DNA of 64,000 bases from Serratia marcescens (GCA_015548865.1 JADMXW010000021.1:35273-99272); one strand, 5' to 3'. Shown: positions 1 through 9,016, counted from the stretch's first letter. Notes: a model not told the origin generated them from the sequence alone. A program made the numbers and translations.

Positions 1-1396
1 TTATTTTTCCGTCTTGGATATTAAGTATCATCTCTATTTCTTGACCTTGTTGTCCTAAACGCGGGGTAACACTGATCATGGTACCATAGGTCACTTTTTC
101 TAATGATGAGTTACGTTCTCCGACCAAGCTAGTATAAAAGCTGCTGTTATTATCAAACAGCGCAGGGACATTTTCCTGGGTCAACAGTTCTGGTCGTGAA
201 ACTACTTGTGCATTACCCTTTTCTACCAGTGCACTCACTGTTGTTAAAAAATTCATACTAGTAGTTGGATTCAAGGCGCTCGTAGCACCATTGAAATTAA
301 TACCAACACTGCCTATATTTGCCTGTCCTCGCCAAGCCACACCCAATTTTTCCACATCATCTTTTGAGATATCAATAATCCATAATGATAATTGGATTTG
401 CTGTTTAGCAATATCAATAGCTCTGACTAAATCTTCAATAAATGCGACCTGTCTTTCAGTTCCCTGAATGAGTAAACTGTTTGTATCCGTATAAGCAACA
501 ATATTAATTCCCCCTCCGTCTAAACCATTAAACATATCATCCTGACGTGTTCTTGGAGTAGAGCTAAGATCAGATAAGGGAAGTAAATCACCCACTCGCC
601 GGACATATCCTCCCTCGCGTGCATTTCTTATCTCGTTTTCGGTTGTAGTGGGTATACCGGATAACGTTATATTAGCACGACTGTAATTCTGCCCCTTATT
701 GAGCAATTGATTTAATACTGTTGCAACACCGGGAATAGTAACTGGAGAATCTCGCAATGAAAATGCACGATCGTTAACAAAAACATTTTTGAGTTCTATA
801 ACCCTAACAACACTTTCCCCTGCCCCTGGTTGAGAATAAGTACTATCAATATACTTCGCTGCAGCTGCCACTAACTCAACATAAACCGGTGGTCCCGATA
901 AATAAAATGATCCTGACCCTCCATGCGATCGTGGAGGGAAGCGAGAGTCATATAGTCCTGTCGCTTGTAAGTATGCTTCCAGACGGTTAAATGGAGCATA
1001 AGCCAATTTTATTACACGACTTTGTATTTCATTTACATCGTAAACATAAATAGAGCTACCATCGTCATACCAGAGCAGTGCTGTACGTGCTGACAATGCA
1101 TTTAACAACTGTCGTGGATTCGTCAAATCAAAATTACCCGAAATGCGTTTTTTTGCCGCTTCTGTACTGACAATAATAGGTTTTTCCAGCACACCACCAA
1201 GGACGTAAAAAAGTTGTTGTACACTATTGTTATTAGCAACATAAGTTGTTGTGCCATCTGCTGAAAAAGCATCCCTGCTATTCAGTTCATCGCTCATTAT
1301 CTCCGTATTTACGGACATAGCTCCCGACACGGGAAAAACGATGCTTATTCCAACAAAAAACAGTGCATAAAAATCTATTTTACCCATTCTATTCAT
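1..1396 (-). CDS. invG: Type III secretion outer-membrane secretin InvG/SctC, C-terminus beyond window edge
   Basis: The frame stays open from an ATG at 1396 to the left edge, giving about 465 residues; Salmonella InvG has about 560, so roughly the last 100 are outside. The protein forms the outer-membrane ring of the injectisome. It has a hydrophobic signal segment (FYALFFVGISIVF), N-terminal ring domains with VLEKPIIVS and a linker rich in Gly/Ser. The secretin core includes GTERQVAFIEDLVRAIDI and VEKGNAQVVSRPELLTQEN, both typical of the InvG/MxiD/EscC family. The start overlaps the invF stop (ATGAATAG) and has GGAAGG eight bases upstream; a second ATG lies at 1387. The invF-invG order matches Salmonella SPI-1. 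Family certain, exact symbol by synteny. Confidence 0.88.
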   Translation of the reverse strand, partial: MNRMGKIDFYALFFVGISIVFPVSGAMSVNTEIMSDELNSRDAFSADGTTTYVANNNSVQQLFYVLGGVLEKPIIVSTEAAKKRISGNFDLTNPRQLLNALSARTALLWYDDGSSIYVYDVNEIQSRVIKLAYAPFNRLEAYLQATGLYDSRFPPRSHGGSGSFYLSGPPVYVELVAAAAKYIDSTYSQPGAGESVVRVIELKNVFVNDRAFSLRDSPVTIPGVATVLNQLLNKGQNYSRANITLSGIPTTTENEIRNAREGGYVRRVGDLLPLSDLSSTPRTRQDDMFNGLDGGGINIVAYTDTNSLLIQGTERQVAFIEDLVRAIDIAKQQIQLSLWIIDISKDDVEKLGVAWRGQANIGSVGINFNGATSALNPTTSMNFLTTVSALVEKGNAQVVSRPELLTQENVPALFDNNSSFYTSLVGERNSSLEKVTYGTMISVTPRLGQQGQEIEMILNIQDGKI

Positions 1397-2258
1397 TAAG
1401 AAAGCCTTCCAAATTCTTGAACTCCCTAGGGGTAATACCAAAAAGTGTTTTAATTTCAGTAGAAAAATGAGATGATGATGCATAGCCATTATTCCAGGCA
1501 ACGGTAGCAATAGATTCATCATTTTCAATTAACTGTAATGCACTGTAAGCTGCACGCCACATTCTGAGTTGTTTCTTAGGTCCACAGGTAAAAGCGTTAT
1601 AACAAAGTTTTCTAAAATAGGATTCAGAAACGCCATACTCTTTACATGAGTTGTAGAGTTTATGAGATTTCATACTTTTACTGTTATCAAGAACTTGATC
1701 CAATAAAAACTGAGCAACCCAATAGCTTTCAATACCACGAATGAAATGACACAGTTTATTTATTACATCCGTATCACTGATAAAATCACGGCAAAACACT
1801 AAATCCATAAAACTCATTTGAGCATTGTCAATAACTGCGCAGAAGCTCTTTTCTGTTTCAAATAGAACTTTATGTTGTAATGGTGCAGCGCTGGCTCCCC
1901 ATAATCGGGATGACTCTTTGAATCGATACTCTGTGAAAGCTAAAAAGGTCGCTAATTGCGTAATCAAAGATCTTCCAACCAACCATTCCCCATGTAACGA
2001 TAACTCAATATCACTATTTGATACCAGTACCGCAGATTGCTCCCCTGCAAAAGTTAACTTTTCTCGGCCATTCATTATTGAGAAAGTAAATGATGACTCA
2101 GGTGTTAATGGCCTGATAAAGAATAATGAATCACTGACTTTTAATATTTCATCAGTAATTACTGAGTCTTCAACCATAGCATTATACCCGGGGTTGTACT
2201 TACAATTCGGAAAGCTGGTATTAGTAGCGATACTCTTATTCTGAAGTTCTCTAGACAT
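1389..2258 (-). CDS. invF: AraC-family transcriptional activator of the T3SS, InvF-like
   Basis: The C-terminal third carries an AraC/XylS double helix-turn-helix: RMWRAAYSALQLI for the first unit and ESIATVAWNNGYASSSHFS followed by FGITPREFKN for the second. It sits directly upstream of the secretin gene, as invF does in SPI-1, where InvF activates effector and translocator genes together with the chaperone SicA. I chose the ATG at 2258 (289 residues) because GAGG lies five bases upstream. An in-frame ATG at 2309 has no such site. The N-terminal 180 residues have no motif I recognise and are longer than in Salmonella InvF. The gene diverges from prgH. Confidence 0.8.
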   Translation of the reverse strand: MSRELQNKSIATNTSFPNCKYNPGYNAMVEDSVITDEILKVSDSLFFIRPLTPESSFTFSIMNGREKLTFAGEQSAVLVSNSDIELSLHGEWLVGRSLITQLATFLAFTEYRFKESSRLWGASAAPLQHKVLFETEKSFCAVIDNAQMSFMDLVFCRDFISDTDVINKLCHFIRGIESYWVAQFLLDQVLDNSKSMKSHKLYNSCKEYGVSESYFRKLCYNAFTCGPKKQLRMWRAAYSALQLIENDESIATVAWNNGYASSSHFSTEIKTLFGITPREFKNLEGFLNE

Positions 2259-2932
2259 AGTGACCTCTGTATAATTCGCATGACATTTATAGACAATTGC
2301 GTCAGCCATACTGAACTGCGCAGCTCATACGCTCTAGAATAATAGTTAACTCACGACAGCAATGCAGTGCGATACATAGAGCGAGAATATTCACTAAAAA
2401 ACAACAGGTCAAGCCACATCAAAAAATGTAAAAATAAATTAATCAAGATAAAATAAATATCACAAAAATATCATAAATAATTTTTTATGAATAAAGGAAT
2501 AATGCCATTAACCTACAAACTCATGAAATGTCACGTTTAGTAATTTCAGATTAAAGGCAAGCATAACAAACTGATAACAAAGAAAATAAAAACTCATAAA
2601 AATGCATACAAAGAGTGAGTGACACATTTAAAGCATCACAACAAAATATAACAAACAATAAAAATATCACAAAAAACTCAACACCGTTCCATTGCCATAT
2701 CTGATTATATCGATATTATTGGCCTACGTTTTTTCAAGCGTACTCTTAATACATCACTATAAATAAACTCATAACAAGAGGAATATAAAGAAAAACAATT
2801 ATAAAAAACACCTCCACTCATCAAAAGTCATCAATGTAATTATATATAACATTGTTTTTGTGCATGAAGATTAAGGCAACCTTTAGAGTTGTCGCTAATC
2901 AAATTAGTAAGTAAACTATTTAGGGTAGCCAT
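2259..2932. promoter_or_regulatory. AT-rich divergent control region between invF and prgH
   Basis: This 674-base region is strongly AT-rich with many A-tracts and separates two diverging T3SS transcripts, so both promoters should lie here. A weak candidate for prgH is TTGTCG, 17 bases, TAAACT just upstream of the gene. AGGG seven bases before the prgH ATG is its ribosome binding site. I see no gene in it. H-NS-type silencing would fit the composition, but that is inference. Confidence 0.5.
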
Positions 2933-4189
2933 ATGGGTAAACAATACATTGATGATGAAGTTGTTTCTAGCAAAGATAGTTTTACATTAAAAATTCTTTT
3001 TGGCCCCATGTTCGGTTGTGAGCTTTGTCTACCTGCTGATGACTATTTCTTTAACATCCACCCAGGAATAAAACAAAACAATACATATCATGAAATGCGG
3101 CAAGAAGTCGCAAACACGGCATCTTACACATGCAAAACCTTATATATACCTTGCGATACGAACTCACCTAATTTACTTCTCAATTTATCTAAAAAATCGG
3201 AAATTGATGGTGGCAATGGATATGATATTGATATACTTGATCCAGATGGATCAACATCAGAATGCATTGAAGAGAATGTTATTTTTCAACATAAAAATAT
3301 ACGACTTGCACTAAAAAAACATGACAACCAATGGTCCGAAGAAATATCAAGCTGTAATTGGCCTGAAATCAGTCAATCATCTTATTTATCTGAAGCATCA
3401 GTTAAAAAAGAAAAAATAAAGAAATCCAATATTTTTCTGTATTACTTTTTAACAATAACAATTATTATTTTCGGCCTTGTTTTTTGGTATAAATATTCTC
3501 AACAGTATAACAATGTAGCTTCGCTAAATGCCGTCCTTTCCGGTTCACCAGCGCCACTGAAGATAGTAAAAAATGATAATAATATTTATGTTTTTGGCGA
3601 TGGATATCAAGAGATTGCATGGCTGCATGAAGTGCTCTACAAACTAAATGAGGTAAACAATGTTACACCTGTTTGGACACAAAAAACACGAAAAGAAGTT
3701 ATAAAAAAATTGCATAGTAAGGGATTTCCTGCTTTGCAGGTAGATTTAACCGCACCTGAATTTCCTCAACTGTACACATACCGGAAACTTGATCGTGAAC
3801 AAGAGGCATCGTTAAAAAAACAGGTACACCTAGCACTACCTTATGCAAAACGTATTGATATCTTTTTTAAGGATAAAGAATCTTTAGTCAAAGACGCTCA
3901 GCACGGACTTGATCGTATTCAAATCCCTTATCTTCGAGTCACTACTGGCACTGGCTATGCGTTGATTATAAGAGATGAACTTAGCGACAGTGAAATAAAT
4001 TCACTAAATAGTTTCATCACTGATTTTTATAATCAATGGGGGGATCAGACTGTTAATTTTTTAATAAATATGAATGAGAACGCACTGAAAGATAAATCAT
4101 ATCTCAATGCAAAAGAGGGATATGTTTTTATATCCTCTCAGCATTGGTATTTTCCACACAACACAAGAGGCATAAATTATGAGCGGTGA
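2933..4189 (+). CDS. prgH: T3SS inner-membrane ring protein PrgH (SctD)
   Basis: This 418-residue bitopic protein forms the outer part of the inner-membrane ring. An N-terminal cytoplasmic FHA-like domain (about 1-140) is followed by a charged stretch and one membrane segment near residues 167-186 (FLYYFLTITIIIFGLVFWY). The periplasmic part is built of ring modules (about 195-390). Salmonella PrgH has 392 residues with the same layout. It is the first gene of prgH-prgI-prgJ-prgK-orgA-orgB-orgC, and its end overlaps prgI by 11 bases. Identity rests on topology, length and the unmistakable prgI-prgJ-prgK that follow. Confidence 0.87.
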   Translation: MGKQYIDDEVVSSKDSFTLKILFGPMFGCELCLPADDYFFNIHPGIKQNNTYHEMRQEVANTASYTCKTLYIPCDTNSPNLLLNLSKKSEIDGGNGYDIDILDPDGSTSECIEENVIFQHKNIRLALKKHDNQWSEEISSCNWPEISQSSYLSEASVKKEKIKKSNIFLYYFLTITIIIFGLVFWYKYSQQYNNVASLNAVLSGSPAPLKIVKNDNNIYVFGDGYQEIAWLHEVLYKLNEVNNVTPVWTQKTRKEVIKKLHSKGFPALQVDLTAPEFPQLYTYRKLDREQEASLKKQVHLALPYAKRIDIFFKDKESLVKDAQHGLDRIQIPYLRVTTGTGYALIIRDELSDSEINSLNSFITDFYNQWGDQTVNFLINMNENALKDKSYLNAKEGYVFISSQHWYFPHNTRGINYER

Positions 4190-4463
4190 TACTATTACTA
4201 CTACTCCTCCTGCTAGAGAACCTGTATTCGATCCAAATAGTTTTCTCGATGGCATGGCTGGTAATTTTGAGACTAATGCACAAACATTGATAAATAATTT
4301 AAACACTGCGAAAGCTGAACTCGTTAAGGATCCATCAAATCCCGCAGTTTTGGCAGAGTATCAAGCAAAACTTCAGGCATACACGCTTTTCAGAAATGCT
4401 CAAACAAGTACTGTCAAGGCTTATAAAGATATTAGTGCGGCCATTATACAGAACTTCCGTTAA
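4179..4463 (+). CDS. prgI: T3SS needle filament subunit PrgI (SctF)
   Basis: The 94-residue product polymerises into the extracellular needle. The C-terminal half is almost the PrgI/MxiH signature: PAVLAEYQAKLQAYTLFRNA, then TVKAYKDI and the ending AAIIQNFR, which is identical to Salmonella PrgI. The N-terminal 25 residues are Thr/Pro-rich and about 14 residues longer than in Salmonella. A helix-turn-helix fold with the PSNP turn is expected. AGAGG lies eight bases before the ATG, which is inside the end of prgH. A 167-base gap containing a small inverted-repeat element separates it from prgJ, whereas the rest of the operon is tightly packed. Confidence 0.95.
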   Translation: MSGDTITTTPPAREPVFDPNSFLDGMAGNFETNAQTLINNLNTAKAELVKDPSNPAVLAEYQAKLQAYTLFRNAQTSTVKAYKDISAAIIQNFR

Positions 4464-4485
4464 GAGAATATTCATTATCTATTCA

Positions 4486-4601
4486 GAGCCTATCCCTGTA
4501 GATATAATTAGCGCAGCCGGTCTAGGCAAGAATTGCACTCAGAACGCCGAGTGCGCTCGGAGCTAAAGCAATAAGCAAGGTGGTCCTAATGGGATAGGCT
4601 C
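4486..4601. mobile_element. MITE-like element with 11-base perfect terminal inverted repeats
   Basis: The ends are GAGCCTATCCC and GGGATAGGCTC, perfect inverted repeats 116 bases apart. The interior has a further hairpin (GCACTC, eight bases, GAGTGC) and no coding potential. It fills the gap between the needle and inner-rod genes. I could not find a convincing target duplication (TTCA on the left, ATAC on the right), so mobility is not proven. The ends look like those of small insertion sequences, but I cannot assign a family. Confidence 0.6.
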
Positions 4602-4630
4602 ATACCTTTTTTTACTTTGGAGGAAATTAC

Positions 4631-4954
4631 ATGGTACAGACAAATAAAACATTGCTTGAATTGACACATCTCACGCCAAAAGAGAATTATGTGGAAGACC
4701 CTGCATCGACTCGTGTCCACGATCAAACATTCAGCATGCTGGTATCCAATACATTTAAACAAATGAGTGAAACTGATGAACAATTTAAACTTGCAATTAA
4801 TACCTTAAGCAACTCACCGCACTTTACTAGCAATCCAGAGGCATTATTGCAGCTACAAAGTTATCTTGGGGAATACAGTAACTACGTTTCATTAATCAGT
4901 ACATTGGCCCGAAAAGGCGTTAGCGCCATAGAAACCTTGGAAAAAGCACAATAA
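4631..4954 (+). CDS. prgJ: T3SS inner rod protein PrgJ (SctI)
   Basis: This 107-residue protein forms the inner rod linking the basal body to the needle. The C-terminal LGEYSNYVSLISTLARKG and AIETLEKA correspond to the conserved YNLYVSMVSTLTRKG and AVETLLRS of Salmonella PrgJ. The N-terminal half is divergent, as usual for the family. GGAGG lies seven bases before the ATG. The stop overlaps the prgK start (TAATG), so the two are translationally coupled. It begins 29 bases after the inverted-repeat element. Confidence 0.92.
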   Translation: MVQTNKTLLELTHLTPKENYVEDPASTRVHDQTFSMLVSNTFKQMSETDEQFKLAINTLSNSPHFTSNPEALLQLQSYLGEYSNYVSLISTLARKGVSAIETLEKAQ

Positions 4955-5724
4955 TGTTTAGAATACGTGCCAAAGCGATATTAACAGTATTACTCGCCAT
5001 GTTACTCATGGCGTGTAATGAGAATAACTTACTTGAAAATTTGACACAGCAACAAGCAAATCAAGTGTTGGCTATTTTGCAACAGTATGATATTTCTGCC
5101 CACAAACAGGGCGGAGGGAAAGCGGGTTACACTATCGCAGTTAACCGTGCAGAGGCCACTGCTGCATTATCAATTATCAATCTTTATCAATTACCATGGT
5201 CAGCCGATATACAAATTGGACAGGCCTTCCCCGAGAGTGCGCTGGTTGCCTCACCCAATGCGGAGCAGGCCAGAGTGATATCACTGCAAGAACAACGCCT
5301 CGAACAATCATTACGTATTATTGGCCAGGTTGTGAATGCAAAAGTCCACATCAGTTACCCCGTGTTTAGTAATGATAGTGCCAACAAACTTAGCAACGAT
5401 CATGTTGGTGTGATTATTACTCATAAGGGAAATATTGATGAAAGTGTGTTCATTTCACAAATAAAATCATTAATAAAAAATAGTCTTAGCAATATTCGCT
5501 ATGAAAATATTTCCGTTGTGCTTTTCTCAGCACCCTCAATTCAATATGTTTCTCCCACCAAGGTTCGTTCTGCTGAGTTCACTGTTTGGCAAGGTGGATT
5601 GATTGTTGTTGTATTTGCAGCACTGCTGATCGGAATTTATTTCATCATCAGAATGATGCGTCTTACATCATCCTCCAACAATACAACCACAACGATGACG
5701 CCAGATAAGGAGCCAACAGCATGA
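4954..5724 (+). CDS. prgK: T3SS inner-membrane ring lipoprotein PrgK (SctJ)
   Basis: The 256-residue protein belongs to the YscJ/PrgK/FliF ring family. Its signal peptide ends in a lipobox, LLMAC, with Cys21 as the lipidated residue. The ring-building domains include QANQVLAILQQYDI and LEQSLRIIGQVVNAKVHISY, both hallmark YscJ motifs. One C-terminal membrane helix lies at about 215-235 (GLIVVVFAALLIGIYFII). Length matches Salmonella PrgK (252). The last four bases overlap the orgA start (ATGA). It assembles with PrgH into the 24-fold inner-membrane rings. Confidence 0.95.
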   Translation: MFRIRAKAILTVLLAMLLMACNENNLLENLTQQQANQVLAILQQYDISAHKQGGGKAGYTIAVNRAEATAALSIINLYQLPWSADIQIGQAFPESALVASPNAEQARVISLQEQRLEQSLRIIGQVVNAKVHISYPVFSNDSANKLSNDHVGVIITHKGNIDESVFISQIKSLIKNSLSNIRYENISVVLFSAPSIQYVSPTKVRSAEFTVWQGGLIVVVFAALLIGIYFIIRMMRLTSSSNNTTTTMTPDKEPTA

Positions 5725-6290
5725 ACATCTGCCCCGAACAGCTCTTTCGGCTGCTATATCATCCCGTTGCCTATACCCATTGCTCTCATCTGCCCCATAC
5801 CTGGCGCACTGACGAGCAGACTAATGCGCTATTACTGAATTACTGGCTTCATACACATTATCAACTTGCTCATCTACCTGAAACTTGGGTCGCCTCAGAC
5901 CCATTAATAATAGCAATAATACAGCAGTGGTATCGTTTGCCGAATATCTCACATTTATTAGGGGGTTATCTGCTAAAATCCTCAATGCTTAATACAAGCT
6001 CGACGCTGTTTTCTGATCCGCAGTTACTGACTTTTATTGCTCTACCAATGGTTCATCAGGCTGATATTGCCATACAGAAGCATGGAAAACATACAACGCA
6101 GGCATGTGGAGCTGCATTCATTCTAAGCCAATGCAATTCTATGCCACAGGCGCTGCACCAGCGATTTATGCTGCTATTCCCCGCCGATATTGTACTCCCC
6201 AAAATGCAAGCACCACGAACACCTGATCATATCAACCTATTTAATATGGCCACTCATTATGCGAACTGTTTCCCTGGCAGAGCTGCCTGA
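5721..6290 (+). CDS. orgA: T3SS sorting platform protein OrgA (SctK)
   Basis: This 189-residue cytosolic protein corresponds in place and size to OrgA/MxiK (Salmonella 199). That adaptor connects the inner-membrane ring to the SctQ pods of the sorting platform. The N-terminal CPEQLFRLLYHPVAYTH and the Trp/His-rich first half are typical of the family. It starts in the ATGA overlap with prgK. The orgB start lies inside its last 32 bases. Assigned from synteny plus recognisable N-terminal similarity. Confidence 0.85.
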   Translation: MNICPEQLFRLLYHPVAYTHCSHLPHTWRTDEQTNALLLNYWLHTHYQLAHLPETWVASDPLIIAIIQQWYRLPNISHLLGGYLLKSSMLNTSSTLFSDPQLLTFIALPMVHQADIAIQKHGKHTTQACGAAFILSQCNSMPQALHQRFMLLFPADIVLPKMQAPRTPDHINLFNMATHYANCFPGRAA

Positions 6291-6921
6291 AAATTATCGA
6301 GATCAAGTACTTATCAAGGCAGATATGCGTAAACGACACCACCGTTCGCAGGATGCCATTGAGCACACCTTGCGTCGCTGTAAAGAGATTCACGACGAGC
6401 AGAACCGAGTATCAGCAGAGGTGAAAAAGCAGAAAGAAAGGGAGGGCTTTTCCATTGGCTTTCATCTTTTTTTCACGACAATACTCTCCACATTAAATTC
6501 GTATGAAGCGTTGCAAAGTGAGCGCAGGTCGGAACAACGCCGACATTTACAGGAGGCATTAACTCACACACTACATGACCCTGTCATCGTTGAATACGTA
6601 ATTAAGCAGCTACATGAATGTTGCAACTTCAGTGAAACATTGACACTCATCTTGCCAGATGGACTTTCGCTGCCGACCCAGTTACCGCATATGACGTGTT
6701 TAACGACCCAAGAGAACCACATCACTCTTCAGTGTGGTACGTGTGCGCTACGTTTTCCCATTGAATCACTTTGCCAGCAGTGGATGACACAGGCAGATAA
6801 TAAAATGCACGATGTCACACACCAACTGAATGCACTAATACCCGCAACCCTACAAGACATAATAAAAACACTGCAACAAGTGACATTAACTTCTATAGAA
6901 GCATCCACCGAGGATAATTGA
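6259..6921 (+). CDS. orgB: T3SS ATPase stator protein OrgB (SctL)
   Basis: From the ATG at 6259 the protein has 220 residues (Salmonella OrgB 226). It begins with the charged, helical stretch MRTVSLAELPENYRDQ, followed by an Arg/Lys/Glu-rich coiled coil to about residue 75 and a globular C-terminal half. This is the plan of SctL/FliH stators, which anchor the SctN ATPase to the sorting platform and restrain it. An upstream ATG at 6190 would add 23 residues that overlap orgA and look non-native. No strong ribosome binding site is visible, which suggests translational coupling to orgA. Confidence 0.82.
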   Translation: MRTVSLAELPENYRDQVLIKADMRKRHHRSQDAIEHTLRRCKEIHDEQNRVSAEVKKQKEREGFSIGFHLFFTTILSTLNSYEALQSERRSEQRRHLQEALTHTLHDPVIVEYVIKQLHECCNFSETLTLILPDGLSLPTQLPHMTCLTTQENHITLQCGTCALRFPIESLCQQWMTQADNKMHDVTHQLNALIPATLQDIIKTLQQVTLTSIEASTEDN

Positions 6922-7295
6922 TGATACCACGCACCGATAACCACGATGTTTATGTGACTTCGAATAATAATACGACAGATGTAGAAAATGATGAATTTGA
7001 GGCCAAAGTTTTACATTACCTTAAAATTAACCATCCTACAGAAAACCTGAATACCTTACTAGAAAAGCTGAAAATGCTTTCGCCAAACGTTCCCTTGACG
7101 CTGGCAGTAATCAATAAAGCGGTGAACGTAGCCAACGAAAAAATGCGGAATGATCCCAAACATAAGGAATATGCCGATAAAATTCTCTGTAAAAAATCGA
7201 TGCAACTTACCGGTACAAATGTTCTTTATACAAACATGATGTATGAAATATTTTTCCCTACGGATGACGACAAATCTGAAATTGAAAAATGGTAG
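6921..7295 (+). CDS. orgC: OrgC-like small T3SS protein
   Basis: This 124-residue acidic protein is the last gene of the prg-org transcript, the position of orgC in SPI-1, where OrgC is a secreted early substrate that promotes needle assembly. The ATG at 6921 overlaps the orgB stop (TGATG) and has GAGGA six bases upstream; a TTG at 6918 is possible but less likely. It has no signal peptide or membrane segment. It is shorter than Salmonella OrgC (about 150), and similarity is not obvious by eye, so the name rests mainly on gene order. Confidence 0.6.
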   Translation: MIPRTDNHDVYVTSNNNTTDVENDEFEAKVLHYLKINHPTENLNTLLEKLKMLSPNVPLTLAVINKAVNVANEKMRNDPKHKEYADKILCKKSMQLTGTNVLYTNMMYEIFFPTDDDKSEIEKW

Positions 7296-7335
7296 AAAAC
7301 AGTTAATTTTAATAATTCAAATAGATACAACAAAC

Positions 7336-7354
7336 GCCACCATTCAATGGTGGC
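7336..7354. terminator. Hairpin between the converging orgC and regulator genes
   Basis: GCCACCAT, three bases, ATGGTGGC forms a perfect eight-pair stem in the 71-base gap between two converging genes. The rightward T-run is absent and leftward there is only GTTTGTTG, so it would be a weak, possibly two-way terminator. Confidence 0.45.
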
Positions 7355-7366
7355 CAAATATGATGC

Positions 7367-8038
7367 TCAGCATTGAGCACCCCATTCAGATGAATGTATT
7401 CCACTATCATACTCAACAACGACAGAATGCGTAGAAATAGTCGAATTTTTTGTGCAATACCATAAAAGGTAAACAGTGAAAATAAATATCACAACCAATA
7501 TAACGCTTCTAAAACGTATATTTTTTTTCTTTGGTCTGACACAAGGTGAAATAGCCAGCGAATTGACAGGGATAGGTGTCAAATTGATCAATGCGGTACG
7601 GTCATAGACAAACTGTCCACACGAGGTATCATACTGAGCTGTATAGATCGTTTCTGTTTCAGAATAAGCGCTAAAGCGCTCCTCAACTACACACTCCTGA
7701 GGCTCATCAAAAGAAGGGGTCACGCCAAATCGGTAACCCAATTTGGGAATAGTTACGATAATTTGCTTATCCTTATCCTGCAAGTTTCGCCGCAGCGCAC
7801 GGATCACCTGGGCTATACTTTGTGGTGTTACATATCCCCCTTCCCACACGCATGACAGGAAATCATCCTGAGATACAGGATGAGGATACCTCTCACAAAG
7901 CAAAGCCAAAACATCTGACTCCTTTTTCCTTAATTGATATAGGGTGTCACCACAGCTTAATGTCCTGAGCTTGGGGCTAAAAATGAAGCCAAGAAAGTAG
8001 ATATTGCCATCATTCATTAAGCTAGTGTTCATTTTCAT
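7367..8038 (-). CDS. ToxR/CadC-like membrane-bound winged-helix regulator
   Basis: Residues about 12-106 form an OmpR/PhoB-type winged helix. Signs are LRKKESDVLALLCE, the recognition-helix region TPQSIAQVIRALRRNLQD and the wing IIVTIPKLGYRF. A linker follows, then one membrane helix at about 177-195 (SVILVVIFIFTVYLLWYC) and a periplasmic tail of only some 28 residues ending in Cys. The layout resembles ToxR, PsaE or MyfE rather than HilA, which lacks a membrane helix and carries TPR-like repeats. AGGCGG upstream is best spaced for the second Met (start 8032). It lies between the prg-org operon and the invasin gene, so control of either is plausible but unproven. Confidence 0.75.
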   Translation of the reverse strand: MKMNTSLMNDGNIYFLGFIFSPKLRTLSCGDTLYQLRKKESDVLALLCERYPHPVSQDDFLSCVWEGGYVTPQSIAQVIRALRRNLQDKDKQIIVTIPKLGYRFGVTPSFDEPQECVVEERFSAYSETETIYTAQYDTSCGQFVYDRTALINLTPIPVNSLAISPCVRPKKKNIRFRSVILVVIFIFTVYLLWYCTKNSTISTHSVVVEYDSGIHSSEWGAQC

Positions 8039-9016
8039 ATCCGCCTGATATTTTATCTAACAAAGGAATCCACCATCAGGGAATTCTCTCTACAAACTGT
8101 GGTGGCATTGATTACCACTCCTCCTTAAATTTTAGCAACCAAGATACTCATCATTTATCCTTATGATAAATCACCATAAAAGCGTACCTTGATTTGATCA
8201 TGCCGTGGAGAGAATACTTTTATAAAAATGCGAAGTGAAATAATAAAAACAGTGTTTTAATTTATGACGCATTGTTCTCTCTCAATGTAATGCATACATG
8301 ATCATTGTAAACGCACGGAATTAAAACCTGTTTTAAACTATTAATAACATTGTATCCAATCGATAAGACAAATCATTCTCATCGTAAAAATACAACATTT
8401 AATAACTAAATGTAACTACTGTTTTCATTTCTCTCGCAAAAACAAAATACGCATTACAAGTGTACATAAGCAAAATATCATTTCAAAAAACACGTTCCCT
8501 CAAAGAGGCCAAATCAATAAACTCAATGTATTTCAATGGATTGAAATGTTATGCCTAATGAAAAGCAATCACGCATTCCTTCATCTCATTTTTGTATTCC
8601 TCTCTAGGGCATTAGATAAATCCTTGCAAATGGCTCAGTGTCAATCCATCCCTATTTTTAAACTTATACTATCACCCACTCTCTTTAGCGCTTAAACCAA
8701 AAACAGAAAAGCACAAATAAATATATATGCAATAATAAGCTTCATGATATAGCAACGCTACCAGCGGCATATATCCTGTTACACAACTTATAACATCCAC
8801 AACCTTGAAGAACACATGGTTCAATAAAAATAATAAAACGCAGTTTTAGTATAATGCCTAGTTTGTTATGTACGTTAAATGCTCCTATAAACCACTCGTT
8901 TTTACAAGATATGATTCATTTATGATATGGCACTATAATCTTCCAAGCATGCTTGCTCTTGCAAAAAACGATTCTTACAGAAAATCCTTTACTCTGGTCG
9001 CGAGAGAAACAATGAT
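8039..9016. other. AT-rich non-coding stretch between regulator and invasin genes
   Basis: Almost 1 kb with no open frame of convincing length on either strand and very high A+T. It contains the leftward promoter region of the winged-helix regulator. The rest shows no repeat, RNA gene or gene remnant that I can recognise. Confidence 0.5.

Noticed and set aside
1..3. TTA at the left edge read as the stop codon of invG
   Set aside because: It is not in the reading frame of the secretin, which stays open through the edge; the gene is cut by the window.
7367..8038. Identification of the winged-helix protein as HilA
   Set aside because: Too short, has a membrane helix and lacks the TPR-like C-terminal half of HilA.
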